DNA of 64,000 nucleotides from an uncultured Candidatus Melainabacteria bacterium. Its GTDB lineage: Bacteria; Cyanobacteriota; Vampirovibrionia; Gastranaerophilales; Gastranaerophilaceae. Position 1 is the stretch's first letter. Each line of letters begins with the position of its first letter. A model generated the notes under the pieces. The model searched no databases, was not told the DNA's origin, and saw only the letters and a program-made list of their open reading frames with translations. Below are positions 53,000 to 61,429 of this stretch, piece by piece. The stretch lies in NCBI GenBank assembly GCA_934718085.1, contig CAKUZL010000002.1:1-64000 (forward strand). The letters run 5' to 3'. The position numbers were made by a program, and so were the translations under genes.

Positions 53000-53350
53000 A
53001 TGACGGAAGAACAATTAAGACGTTGGTACGACAAGGATCCGGTGCTCAAAGAAGCGTTGGAACTGTTGAAGTTGCAAAGCGAATCGGGCAGCAACGAAGT
53101 TGCGTCGGATTTCGTGGAAAAATTGCAGGAAGAAGTCGCAAAAGACGTGATAGAAAGTATTTATGACACCGTAAAAAAATATGCGGGAGTCGGAAACCGT
53201 TGGTATGACAAAGATCCGGTTATGCTTAAAGCAATCGAACTTTTGAGAAACGCACCGCCGAAAACTCAGCGCGTCGCGGCTTTGAAGCTTTTGCTGGCAC
53301 TGGAGAACAATACTTCCGACGGACTGGACGAACCCGAAAAAGAGATGTAG
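53000..53350 (+). CDS. Hypothetical protein with duplicated RWYDKDPV motif (116 aa)
   Basis: A 116-residue soluble protein not assigned to a family. The segment RWYDKDPVLKEALELLK near the N-terminus recurs as RWYDKDPVMLKAIELLR near residue 68, so it contains two related helical modules joined by a charged helix. It lies 2 bp after tmk and its stop directly abuts folE2, so it is surely translated with the operon. The operon suggests a housekeeping role, but none is visible. Confidence 0.8.
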   Translation: MTEEQLRRWYDKDPVLKEALELLKLQSESGSNEVASDFVEKLQEEVAKDVIESIYDTVKKYAGVGNRWYDKDPVMLKAIELLRNAPPKTQRVAALKLLLALENNTSDGLDEPEKEM

Positions 53351-54169
53351 ATGATAAATTCGGAACAACCGCTCAAAGACGTTCAAAACAGCAACGATGA
53401 CCGAGGCGTTAATATTCAAAAAGTAGGAATAAACAATTTGGATGTCCCGTTAAAAATTTTAAGAAAAGACGGGACTTCGGTTACCGTGAGCGCAAAAGCA
53501 AGGCTGAGTGCGGATTTACCCGATAAGTACAAAGGTACTCACATGTCGCGGTTTATTCAGGTTTTGAGCTTGTACGGAAAGAAAAATTTTTCGCAAAACG
53601 ACATAAAATGCTTGCTTGAGGACATTAAAAAAGTTCTGAAAGCAAAAAGCGCGCATGTGAAATTCGATTTTAAATATTTCATCGACAAAAAATCTCCCGT
53701 AACTCACTTGAGTTTCCCGGCGGGCTACGATTGCTCGTATTCCGGAAATTTGAGCGGCGACGGGTTCGAATTTTTTGTAAAGGTGAACGTCCCCGTGACA
53801 ACGCTTTGTCCGTGTTCGAAAGAAATTTCGCAAAACGGAGCGCACAACCAACGTGCGGTGATTTCCGTGAAGGTCAAGTGCCTTGAAAACGAGGTAATCA
53901 TGCCCGAAGATTTAATCGAAACCGCGGAAGAATGCGGTTCTTGTCCGGTTTATCCGTTGCTGAAGCGAAGCGACGAAAAGTTTGTTACGGAAAAATCTTA
54001 CTCAAATCCGAAATTCGTAGAGGACGTATTGCGGGATTTGGTGCTAAAATTAAGAAACAACGAAAAAATAACGGGGTTTGAGGTTCAAGCGGAGGCTTAT
54101 GAAAGTATTCATAATCACAACGCGTGGGCTTATCAGGCGGAAAACCTTCCCCGAACGGAAAGACGGTAA
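53351..54169 (+). CDS. folE2: GTP cyclohydrolase IB (FolE2)
   Basis: A 272-residue T-fold enzyme of the GTP cyclohydrolase IB (FolE2/MptA) family, the zinc-independent alternative to FolE. It has DVQNSNDDRGVNIQKVGINNL at the N-terminus (shown in part), KGTHMSRFIQVL, TTLCPCSKEIS (active-site Cys) and HNQRAVISVKVK. It starts the folate or queuosine pathway. The start codon follows the upstream stop with no gap. Confidence 0.93.
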   Translation: MINSEQPLKDVQNSNDDRGVNIQKVGINNLDVPLKILRKDGTSVTVSAKARLSADLPDKYKGTHMSRFIQVLSLYGKKNFSQNDIKCLLEDIKKVLKAKSAHVKFDFKYFIDKKSPVTHLSFPAGYDCSYSGNLSGDGFEFFVKVNVPVTTLCPCSKEISQNGAHNQRAVISVKVKCLENEVIMPEDLIETAEECGSCPVYPLLKRSDEKFVTEKSYSNPKFVEDVLRDLVLKLRNNEKITGFEVQAEAYESIHNHNAWAYQAENLPRTERR

Positions 54170-54171
54170 AT

Positions 54172-55410
54172 ATGAAGAATTTGTTTAATGAATACGTTAA
54201 AACACTAGAAACTTATATAATGTTCAGAATAAAACAGAAAACGACCGCTTTGACGGAAAGTTTGACGGCGAAAAACAGGGCTCCGATTATGCTTTCAATC
54301 GGTGCGCCTTCCGACCCGCCGCCGCAATTTTCTCGGGACAAGTTGGTCGAATATATGTCCGAGCCCGGAATTCACTCGTATTCCGTGCCTAAGGGCGAAA
54401 AGTTCTTTTTGGACGCGGTCAGGGAAAAAATGAAAAGAAGTTTCGGCGCATCGGTCGAAAACGATGAAATTTGCTCGCTTATCGGCTCAAAAGAAGGTAT
54501 CGGAAACTTCATCAGAGGGATTATCAACCCGACGACAGTCGAGTCGGAAAAAGAAATTATTATGGTCCCCGACCCCGGTTATGCTTCTTATAAAGAAATG
54601 CTGAAGGTTTCGGGCGGAATTGCTTATTCCATGCCTCTGACTCCCGAAAACAACTTTATGCCCGATTTGGACGAAGTTTGGGAAACCATGAAAAAAGAAG
54701 GTTTTAATACCGACAAAGTCAAAGCCGTGATTTTGAATTACCCGAATAACCCTCTCGGCGCGCTTGCAACGCCCGAATATTTCGAAAAAGCGATTGCGTT
54801 TTGTAAAAAACACGGGATTATTTTGCTCAACGACGCGGCGTATATCGAAATGACTTTCCCGGGAGCTCCTAAAGCGTGCAGCGTTTTGAAGTTCGAAGGC
54901 GCAAAAGATGTTGCGATAGAGTTTCACAGTTTTTCGAAATCTTATGCCATGACCGGTTGGCGACTCGGCTGGGCTTGCGGAAACAAAGAACTTGTCGGCA
55001 TGCTCGCAAAGTTGAAATCGAGCTTGGATACGGGAATTTTTAAGCTGCTGCAAAAAGCGGGTGCAGAGACTTTGAACTCGAAAGAAGGCGACGAGTATAT
55101 CGAAAAATCGGTTTTGAACTACCAAAAGAAACAAAAAATTTTGACGGACGGGCTTTCGAAGCTGGGCTGGGATACGTCGAAACTGCCGCAGGCTACGTTT
55201 TATCTGTGGTTGCCGATACCGCCCCGGTATAAGACTTCGGAAGAATTTACGGACGATTTGCTTGAAAAATCGGGCATTGTCGTGGTTCCGGGGAACGGAT
55301 TCGGGAAATACGGCGAGGGTTGGTTTCGGGTGTCGGTAGTTGCGCCCGACGACAAGTTATACGAGGCGGTTGAGCGTATGGAGGCGGACGGTTTTACGTT
55401 TAACCGATAG
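54172..55410 (+). CDS. Class I/II aminotransferase, LL-diaminopimelate aminotransferase-like
   Basis: A 412-residue fold-type I PLP enzyme. It has LSIGAPSDPPP, LIGSKEGIGNFIRGIINPTT (KEGI typical of DapL-like enzymes), DPGYASYKEML, LNYPNNPLGALATPEYF, and the PLP lysine in FHSFSKSYAMTGWRLGW. Candidate reactions are LL-DAP aminotransferase, aspartate aminotransferase or a DapC-type step; sequence by eye cannot decide. It starts 2 bp after folE2. Confidence 0.85.
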   Translation: MKNLFNEYVKTLETYIMFRIKQKTTALTESLTAKNRAPIMLSIGAPSDPPPQFSRDKLVEYMSEPGIHSYSVPKGEKFFLDAVREKMKRSFGASVENDEICSLIGSKEGIGNFIRGIINPTTVESEKEIIMVPDPGYASYKEMLKVSGGIAYSMPLTPENNFMPDLDEVWETMKKEGFNTDKVKAVILNYPNNPLGALATPEYFEKAIAFCKKHGIILLNDAAYIEMTFPGAPKACSVLKFEGAKDVAIEFHSFSKSYAMTGWRLGWACGNKELVGMLAKLKSSLDTGIFKLLQKAGAETLNSKEGDEYIEKSVLNYQKKQKILTDGLSKLGWDTSKLPQATFYLWLPIPPRYKTSEEFTDDLLEKSGIVVVPGNGFGKYGEGWFRVSVVAPDDKLYEAVERMEADGFTFNR

Positions 55411-55613
55411 TGACCGTAAAGTTTTGTAAATATTTTTGATTTTTCGGCAAAAAAAGTTGAAGATATTTATGAATGTGACCGATAACATGACCGTATAACT
55501 CGGGATACATGGTTAAGAAATGTAACAAAAAACGAAAAAGTGCGAAAAAAACCGCAAATTTTGAACGGGTTTCGTTTTTATAATCATGTAATTCCTTTCA
55601 ACCGGAGGAAGGA

Positions 55614-55883
55614 ATGAAAAAATATATCAGAACATTAATAAGGAGGACAATCAATTTTCTTCAGTTTTCGAAGGCTTATGTGCTGAAACATAATCCGATA
55701 GTTCAGATACGGGATTCGTTCATGACAAGGTTGCGAGACTTTTTGACGACAAATCAGAAGGTTAAGATGGCGAAGTATCGGTTGAACTACCAGAAGTACA
55801 AGCTGACGCAGATGGAGCAGTTGATAGCGCAAAACAATCAACACGTCTTTTTGAAAGGGCGGACATTGAACGAGATAAGATAA
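55614..55883 (+). CDS. Small basic helical protein (89 aa)
   Basis: An 89-residue strongly basic, Gln/Lys/Arg-rich protein, predicted helical (for example TNQKVKMAKYRLNYQKYKLTQMEQL). There is no signal peptide. It has a very good ribosome site (GGAGGAAGG). I do not recognise a family. It pairs with the coiled-coil gene 12 bp downstream, so the two may form one complex. Confidence 0.65.
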   Translation: MKKYIRTLIRRTINFLQFSKAYVLKHNPIVQIRDSFMTRLRDFLTTNQKVKMAKYRLNYQKYKLTQMEQLIAQNNQHVFLKGRTLNEIR

Positions 55884-55895
55884 AGGAACATAAAA

Positions 55896-56222
55896 ATGGG
55901 ACTGTTGGTATCGACACTAAGGCAAGGGTATTTACGAAATTACAGGTGGCAGCTTGAAACGAAGCTTCAGGCGATAAACGACTCTCGACTTGAATTGACG
56001 TCAACGATAACGGACATGGCAAACACGGGGTCGGCATTGTCGCCCGATTCGCCGACGTACAAGGTGTTGATGGCAAGGAAGGAAAAACTTGCGATACTTG
56101 ATAAGAAGATGGACGAAAACATCGAGCGTATAAAGATGCAAATCAAGATGATAGATGCAGAATTGGACTTGATAAAAGGCAAAATGGACGGTGAAATAAA
56201 AGATTCCGTTTGCTACGTATAG
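55896..56222 (+). CDS. Small coiled-coil protein (108 aa)
   Basis: A 108-residue helical protein. The second half is a heptad-rich coiled coil (MARKEKLAILDKKMDENIE, then RIKMQIKMIDAELDLIKGK). The N-terminus MGLLVSTLRQGYLRNYRWQ is basic and aromatic. Size and pattern recall secretion-system chaperone or stalk proteins, but there is no specific match. AAAGGA lies upstream. It ends before a clean terminator, so with its partner it forms a two-gene unit. Confidence 0.68.
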   Translation: MGLLVSTLRQGYLRNYRWQLETKLQAINDSRLELTSTITDMANTGSALSPDSPTYKVLMARKEKLAILDKKMDENIERIKMQIKMIDAELDLIKGKMDGEIKDSVCYV

Positions 56223-56246
56223 CAGGTATAACAAATATTTTAAACG

Positions 56247-56282
56247 AAAAGCATGCTCTCAAAGATTGCGGGCATGCTTTTT
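56247..56282 (+). terminator. Terminator after the small coiled-coil pair
   Basis: The 10-bp stem AAAAGCATGC / GCATGCTTTT has a 15-base loop and ends in TTTTT. Confidence 0.85.
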
Positions 56283-56409
56283 GTCGTGAAAAAAAGTAAC
56301 AAAAAGTGAAGAAATGTTGTTTTTTTTTAATGTTTGAGATATAAAAGAGAAAGAGCAGAAGAATGCTTATATGATGGTAGATAAATAAGTAAGTAAGAAG
56401 GACAGAAAA

Positions 56410-56601
56410 ATGGCAGTTCCTAAGAAGAGAACAGGTGCATCGGCACAAGGACACAGAAGATCGAACTGGAAAGCAACGGTTCCCGAAACGACAATATGCA
56501 AAAATTGCGGCGCGGTAGTGCTTACACACACGGTATGCACGGAATGCGGTCAATACAAGGGAAAAGTTGTATCAAAGAAAGCGGAAGTAACCGCCGAATA
56601 G
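56410..56601 (+). CDS. rpmF: 50S ribosomal protein L32
   Basis: A 63-residue protein. MAVPKKRTGASAQGHRRSNW is the L32 N-terminus. A full zinc ribbon (CKNCG and CTECG) follows. It heads the plsX-fab cluster, the classical bacterial order. AAGGAC precedes the ATG. Confidence 0.97.
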   Translation: MAVPKKRTGASAQGHRRSNWKATVPETTICKNCGAVVLTHTVCTECGQYKGKVVSKKAEVTAE

Positions 56602-56614
56602 TTGAAGGTTTAGG

Positions 56615-57679
56615 ATGACAAGAATAGCTGTTGATGCAATGGGCGGCGATTACGCGCCCAAAGAGATAGTCGAAGGTGCGGTTTGGGGCGCTTTGGAATA
56701 TAACGTTCCCATCGAGCTTGTCGGCAAGCAGGATAAAATCGAAAGAGAGCTTGATCGTATAGACAGAGAAGGCATTCTTTATTCGGGCGGAGGGATGTTT
56801 AAACCCCGCAGAATAAAGGTCAATATTGCCGATTTGGATATAAAAATTACCCATGCTCAGGAAACAATCGAAATGGGTGAGGCTCCGGGGCAAGCTATCC
56901 GCAAAAAGAAAAATTCGTCGATAGTTTTGGCGGTAAAAGCCGTTGCGGAAGGCAGTTCCGATGCGGTTGTCGCGGCAGGTTCGACGGGTGCGGCGATGGC
57001 TTCAAGTTTGTTCGGTCTCGGCAGATTACCGGGTATAGAAAGACCTGCGATTTGTTTGACTTTGCCGACAATGAAAAAGCCTGTCGTGTTAATCGACGTC
57101 GGTGCGAACGCAAATTGTACTCCCGAAATGTTGTTTCAATTCGGAATTATGGGCACGACGTTTTCAAAAACCGTTCTCGGCATCGAAAACCCGAGGGTCG
57201 GCGTTTTGAACATCGGTGAAGAAGCCGGAAAAGGCAACGAGCTTGTTCAAACAGCGTACAGAATGTTTGACGAAGACAAGAAAAACGGCGGCATGAACTT
57301 TATCGGAAACGTTGAAGGCAAAGAGGTCTTTTTGGGCAATTGTGACGTAATCGTTTGCGAAGGCTTTGTCGGAAACGTTGCTCTGAAAACGATTGAAGGC
57401 GCATCTTCGATGTTGTTCTATATGATAAAAAGTCAGTTTAAAGAAAATCTTCTTTCGTTGATAATCGGCATGCTTGCAAAGCCGTTTATGAAGAAAATTT
57501 ATACGAAAATTAACTACGAGGAATTCGGAGGTGCCTTGTTGCTCGGAGTTAAGGGAATAACGGTAATTTGCCACGGACGTTCGTCGTCCTACGCGATTAA
57601 AAATGCGGTGAGAGTGGCTAAAGACGCCGTTGAAAAAGAAGTCAACAAGAAGATTGCGGACTTTTATCAACAAAAATAA
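56615..57679 (+). CDS. plsX: Phosphate acyltransferase PlsX
   Basis: A 354-residue enzyme making acyl-phosphate from acyl-ACP for phospholipid synthesis. It has IAVDAMGGDYAPKEIVEGAV, AAGSTGAAMASSLFGLGRLPGIERPA (in part), VLIDVGANANC and CDVIVCEGFVGNVALK. It follows rpmF by 13 bp. Confidence 0.97.
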   Translation: MTRIAVDAMGGDYAPKEIVEGAVWGALEYNVPIELVGKQDKIERELDRIDREGILYSGGGMFKPRRIKVNIADLDIKITHAQETIEMGEAPGQAIRKKKNSSIVLAVKAVAEGSSDAVVAAGSTGAAMASSLFGLGRLPGIERPAICLTLPTMKKPVVLIDVGANANCTPEMLFQFGIMGTTFSKTVLGIENPRVGVLNIGEEAGKGNELVQTAYRMFDEDKKNGGMNFIGNVEGKEVFLGNCDVIVCEGFVGNVALKTIEGASSMLFYMIKSQFKENLLSLIIGMLAKPFMKKIYTKINYEEFGGALLLGVKGITVICHGRSSSYAIKNAVRVAKDAVEKEVNKKIADFYQQK

Positions 57680-57742
57680 TTTTCTGAAAGTCGCGTAACC
57701 GGCATTCTCGGGGGCGACTTTCGTTTTTAAGGAGAGCCAAGG

Positions 57743-58693
57743 ATGAAAAATATTGCTTTTGTATTTCCTGGACAAGGATCTCAGTCGGTCGGAGCGGGAA
57801 AAGATTTGTTCGAAAACTACGAATCGGCGGCGGAAATATTTCGTAAAGCGGATGAAGCATGCGGATATGACGTTTCCAAAGTATGTTTCGAAGGTCCCGT
57901 CGAAGATTTGAACAGAACGATATATACTCAGCCCGCGATTATGTCGGTGTCTTTGGCATGCCTGAAGGTTTTAGAAGAGATAAGCGGAATTACTCCGGGT
58001 GCGGTTGCGGGACACAGTTTGGGTGAGTACGCGGCATTGGCGGCGGCGGGCGTTTTGTCGGAAGAAGATGCGTTCAAGCTTATCGCGAAAAGGGCTTATT
58101 TGACCGATGCCGCGACCAAAACAACGGAAGGCGGCATGGCGGCAATTCTCGGATTGAGCGATGAAGCCGTAGAGGAGGAACTTTCAAAGCTTTCGGGTGA
58201 AGGCATTGTTTCGGCGGCTAATTTTAATTGCCCGGGGCAGGTTGTAATAACCGGAGAAAAAGCTTTGGTCGAAAAGGCAACGGAGCTTATGAAAGCGCGC
58301 GGCGCAAAGCGTGCAATACCTTTGGCTGTTTCGGGGGCATTCCATTCGGAATTGATGAAAGGAGCTGCTCTCGAGTTTGAATCTTTTGCAAAAGATTTTG
58401 ATTTTTCGGACGCAAAAATTCCCGTTTTCGAAAACGTTGACGGCGAGCCGATTGTTTCGGGAGAAGAATTGAAATCGCGCTTGACGAAGCAGATATATTC
58501 TTCCGTAATGTGGACAAAAACCGTAGAAAATATGATAAAATCGGGTATTGACACGTTTATTGAAGTCGGACCCGGGAAAGTCCTTTCGGGATTAAACAGA
58601 AAAATTTCGAAAGAAATAAAAATTTATAATGTTTCGGACGTCGAGTCGATAAAATCGGTCGCGAACGAAATCGGACAAGGAGCACTGTTATGA
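57743..58693 (+). CDS. fabD: Malonyl-CoA--ACP transacylase
   Basis: A 316-residue enzyme. It has FVFPGQGSQSVGAGKDL, the serine elbow VAGHSLGEYAALAAAG, FNCPGQVVITGE and VSGAFHSELMKGA (catalytic His). It directly follows plsX, with fabH missing from the usual place. It overlaps fabG by 4 bp. Confidence 0.97.
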   Translation: MKNIAFVFPGQGSQSVGAGKDLFENYESAAEIFRKADEACGYDVSKVCFEGPVEDLNRTIYTQPAIMSVSLACLKVLEEISGITPGAVAGHSLGEYAALAAAGVLSEEDAFKLIAKRAYLTDAATKTTEGGMAAILGLSDEAVEEELSKLSGEGIVSAANFNCPGQVVITGEKALVEKATELMKARGAKRAIPLAVSGAFHSELMKGAALEFESFAKDFDFSDAKIPVFENVDGEPIVSGEELKSRLTKQIYSSVMWTKTVENMIKSGIDTFIEVGPGKVLSGLNRKISKEIKIYNVSDVESIKSVANEIGQGALL

Positions 58694-59418
58694 GCGAAAA
58701 AAAAGTAGCCCTTATTACGGGCGGATCTCGCGGAATAGGGCGGGCATGCGTTTTGAAGCTTGCCGAAGCGGGATTTGATATAGCGTTGACTTATGCGGGG
58801 AACGAAAATGCCGCAAACGAAACGGCTGAAGCCGCAAAGGCCTTAGGCGCGGAAGTTATGACGTTGAAGTTCGACGTTTCGGACTTTGAAGCTGCGGGAG
58901 AAGGCGTAAAGGCGGTATTTGAAAAATTCGGAAAAATCGATGTTTTGGTAAACAATGCCGGAATAACCAAGGATAATTTGTTTTTGAGAATGACGGCGGA
59001 AGACTGGAACGCCGTTCTGAATACGAATTTGACCGGATTTTTCAATGTAACGAAGCCCGTAGTAAAGATAATGATGAAACAAAAATTCGGCGCGATTGTC
59101 AACATGGCAAGCGTTGTCGGTGTTCACGGGAACGCGGGGCAAGCCAATTATTCGGCGGCAAAAGCGGGTGTTATCGGCATGACCAAGTCGCTTGCAAAAG
59201 AACTCGGTTCGAGAAACATCAGAGTGAACGCGGTTGCGCCGGGCTTCATTATGACAGATATGACCAAGGATTTGGACAGTTCTAAATTTGCGGAAGCGAT
59301 TCCGTTGAAGCGTCTCGGCAAACCCGAAGACATCGCTGCTGCGGTAAAATTCCTTGCTTGCGACGGAGAGTATGTGACGGGTCAGGTTCTCGAAGTCGAC
59401 GGCGGCATGGCGGTATAG
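58690..59418 (+). CDS. fabG: 3-oxoacyl-ACP reductase
   Basis: A 242-residue short-chain dehydrogenase. It has ITGGSRGIGRACVL (NADP), VLVNNAGITKDNL, the catalytic Ser (ASVVGVHG) and YSAAKAG, and NAVAPGFIMTDM. It performs the first reduction in fatty-acid elongation. Confidence 0.97.
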   Translation: MSEKKVALITGGSRGIGRACVLKLAEAGFDIALTYAGNENAANETAEAAKALGAEVMTLKFDVSDFEAAGEGVKAVFEKFGKIDVLVNNAGITKDNLFLRMTAEDWNAVLNTNLTGFFNVTKPVVKIMMKQKFGAIVNMASVVGVHGNAGQANYSAAKAGVIGMTKSLAKELGSRNIRVNAVAPGFIMTDMTKDLDSSKFAEAIPLKRLGKPEDIAAAVKFLACDGEYVTGQVLEVDGGMAV

Positions 59419-59519
59419 TTTTAAATTTTGTAAAATACTTTGCAAGATTTTTTCAGCAGGTTATAATATAAACGAGCAGTACACAGTATAAACAGATAGA
59501 CAGATAAGAGGTTTAAAAA

Positions 59520-59750
59520 ATGAGTACATTTGACAGAGTAAAAAAAGTAGTAGTTGAACAATTGAGCGTAGATGAAAATTTGGTAACTCCCGAAGCAAGC
59601 TTCACCGCTGATTTGGGTGCAGATTCGTTGGATACCGTTGAATTGGTTATGGCTTTCGAAGAAGAATTCGGATGCGAAATCCCCGATGAAGAAGCCGAAA
59701 AAATCGCAACCGTTCAAGACGCGGTTAATTACATCGACGCAAATTCATAA
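59520..59750 (+). CDS. acpP: Acyl carrier protein
   Basis: A 76-residue acidic helical protein with the phosphopantetheine serine in [24 protein letters not shown] precedes the ATG. It is separated from fabG by about 100 bp that contains TATAAT near 59462, which may be an extra promoter. Confidence 0.97.
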   Translation: MSTFDRVKKVVVEQLSVDENLVTPEASFTADLGADSLDTVELVMAFEEEFGCEIPDEEAEKIATVQDAVNYIDANS

Positions 59751-59822
59751 TTAATCGGTAAAAAACAATGTAATTCGAGGGGCTCGCGCAATGAACTCCT
59801 CGAATTTCGTGAGGAGATAAAA

Positions 59823-61076
59823 ATGGCAAAAAGACGAGTCGTAATAACGGGCATGGGATGTGTAACGCCCGTGGGTAATGACGTCGAGAGATTTTGGGAA
59901 AGTTTGAAGGCGGGAAAGAGCGGAGCAGCCGTTCCGACCGCGATAAATCCCGACGAGCACAAGACGAAAGTCGTTGCGGAAGTGAAGGATTTTAATCCGG
60001 AAGATTATATGGAAGCGAAGGAAGCGAAACGTGCGGACAGATTTATGCAGTTTGCGTATGCGTCGGCAGTTCAGGCGTTTGAAGATTCGGGGTTGGATTT
60101 TGAGAAAGAAGACCGAACCAAAGTCGGCGTTATCGTCGGCTCGGGCGCGGGCGGTTTTATAACGATAGAAAAGAACCATATCGCGATGATGAACAGAGGT
60201 TTTTCGAAGTGTTCTCCGTTTACGGTGCCGATGTTGATAAACAACGCGGCGGCGGGAAAAATTTCGATAAAATACGGAACTCGCGGAATAAACAAGTCTG
60301 TTGTATCGGCATGCGCGACCGGAACTCATTGTATCGGAGACGCGGCAAGGGCGATTGAGTACGGCGAACAAGACATAATGTTTGCGGGCGGCGCGGAAGC
60401 CATAATTTGCGACATGGGAATCGGCGCGTTTGTGAGCGCGCATACGTTGTCGACACGAGAGTGTGAGCCCGAAAAAGCTTCATGCCCTTACGATAAGGCG
60501 CGTGACGGTTTTGTAATGGGCGAAGGCGCGGGAATCGTGATTTTGGAAGAACTTGAGCATGCTTTGAAGCGCGGAGCGAAGATTTATGCGGAAGTTGCAG
60601 GGTACGGTCAAAGTTCGGATGCATACGATACTGTTGCGCCGGATCCTAACGGCAACGGGGCGGAGCTTGCGGTAAGAAACGCGCTTGCGGATGCGGAATT
60701 GACTCCCGACCAAATTGACTATGTTAATGCTCACGGAACGAGCACTCATTTGGGCGATATTGCCGAATCTCAAATGATAGCGAGAGTTTTCGGTGATAAA
60801 GATGTGAACAGGAATTTGTTGGTAAGCTCGACAAAGTCAATGACGGGGCACCTTTTAGGCGGTGCGGGAAGTATCGAGACGATAGCTTGCGTCAAAGCCA
60901 TCGAAGAGGGCATTGTTCCTCCGACCATAAATCTGAACGACTTGGACGAGGAGGTCGGAAACTTGGATTATGTTCCGAACACGGCGCGTAAACACAACGT
61001 CAAAGCTGCCGTGAACAATTCTTTCGGATTTGGCGGATGCAACAGCGTCCTGGTTTTGAAAAAATTCGAAAAATAA
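59823..61076 (+). CDS. fabF: 3-oxoacyl-ACP synthase II
   Basis: A 417-residue condensing enzyme with the Cys-His-His triad: SACATGTHCIGDAAR, NAHGTSTHLGD and KSMTGHLLGGAG, then NNSFGFGGCNSVLVL. GAGGAG precedes the ATG. It closes the fab cluster before a terminator. Confidence 0.97.
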   Translation: MAKRRVVITGMGCVTPVGNDVERFWESLKAGKSGAAVPTAINPDEHKTKVVAEVKDFNPEDYMEAKEAKRADRFMQFAYASAVQAFEDSGLDFEKEDRTKVGVIVGSGAGGFITIEKNHIAMMNRGFSKCSPFTVPMLINNAAAGKISIKYGTRGINKSVVSACATGTHCIGDAARAIEYGEQDIMFAGGAEAIICDMGIGAFVSAHTLSTRECEPEKASCPYDKARDGFVMGEGAGIVILEELEHALKRGAKIYAEVAGYGQSSDAYDTVAPDPNGNGAELAVRNALADAELTPDQIDYVNAHGTSTHLGDIAESQMIARVFGDKDVNRNLLVSSTKSMTGHLLGGAGSIETIACVKAIEEGIVPPTINLNDLDEEVGNLDYVPNTARKHNVKAAVNNSFGFGGCNSVLVLKKFEK

Positions 61077-61090
61077 ACGAGCAAAATTTA

Positions 61091-61140
61091 AAAAAGGGTA
61101 AAGCGAAAGCTCCTTTCGGGGTTGCCGTTTTACCTTTTTT
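61091..61140 (+). terminator. Terminator of the fab cluster
   Basis: A long stem pairs AAAAAGGGTAAAGCG with CGTTTTACCTTTTTT using G-U pairs, with an inner CC/GG stem and a T7 tail. Confidence 0.85.
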
Positions 61141-61429
61141 TGTCAAAAATTTCGAGTGCCGGGAGATGTACCGATCATCCCGACAGCAACGGTAAGCTTT
61201 TTGTATATCGGGATGGAACCTGAAATGTCTCGGCAGCGCGTAGTCGTAAATTTCCCGAATGTTGTGGATTTAACATTTCCACGGCAGTGTATCGTCTTAT
61301 GTTTTGTTCACTTGGAGAATTCTCCGACGGTTCGGTTTCCTGCCGAAAAAATTCGATATGTGCAACTTTCTTGACGTCGGTAAAGAGGTTAAATGCTCCG
61401 ACCTGAAAGTGTCATTTCCGCGAGAAATT
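61141..61429. other. Intergenic region, no supported gene
   Basis: This stretch between convergent fabF and the MATE gene holds a 72-residue open frame starting at GTG 61156. It has mixed composition but no ribosome site and no recognisable motif. I see no RNA gene. It may contain a decayed gene. Confidence 0.4.

Noticed and set aside
61156..61374. 72-residue open frame after the fab terminator
   Set aside because: No ribosome site or recognisable motif; left as intergenic.
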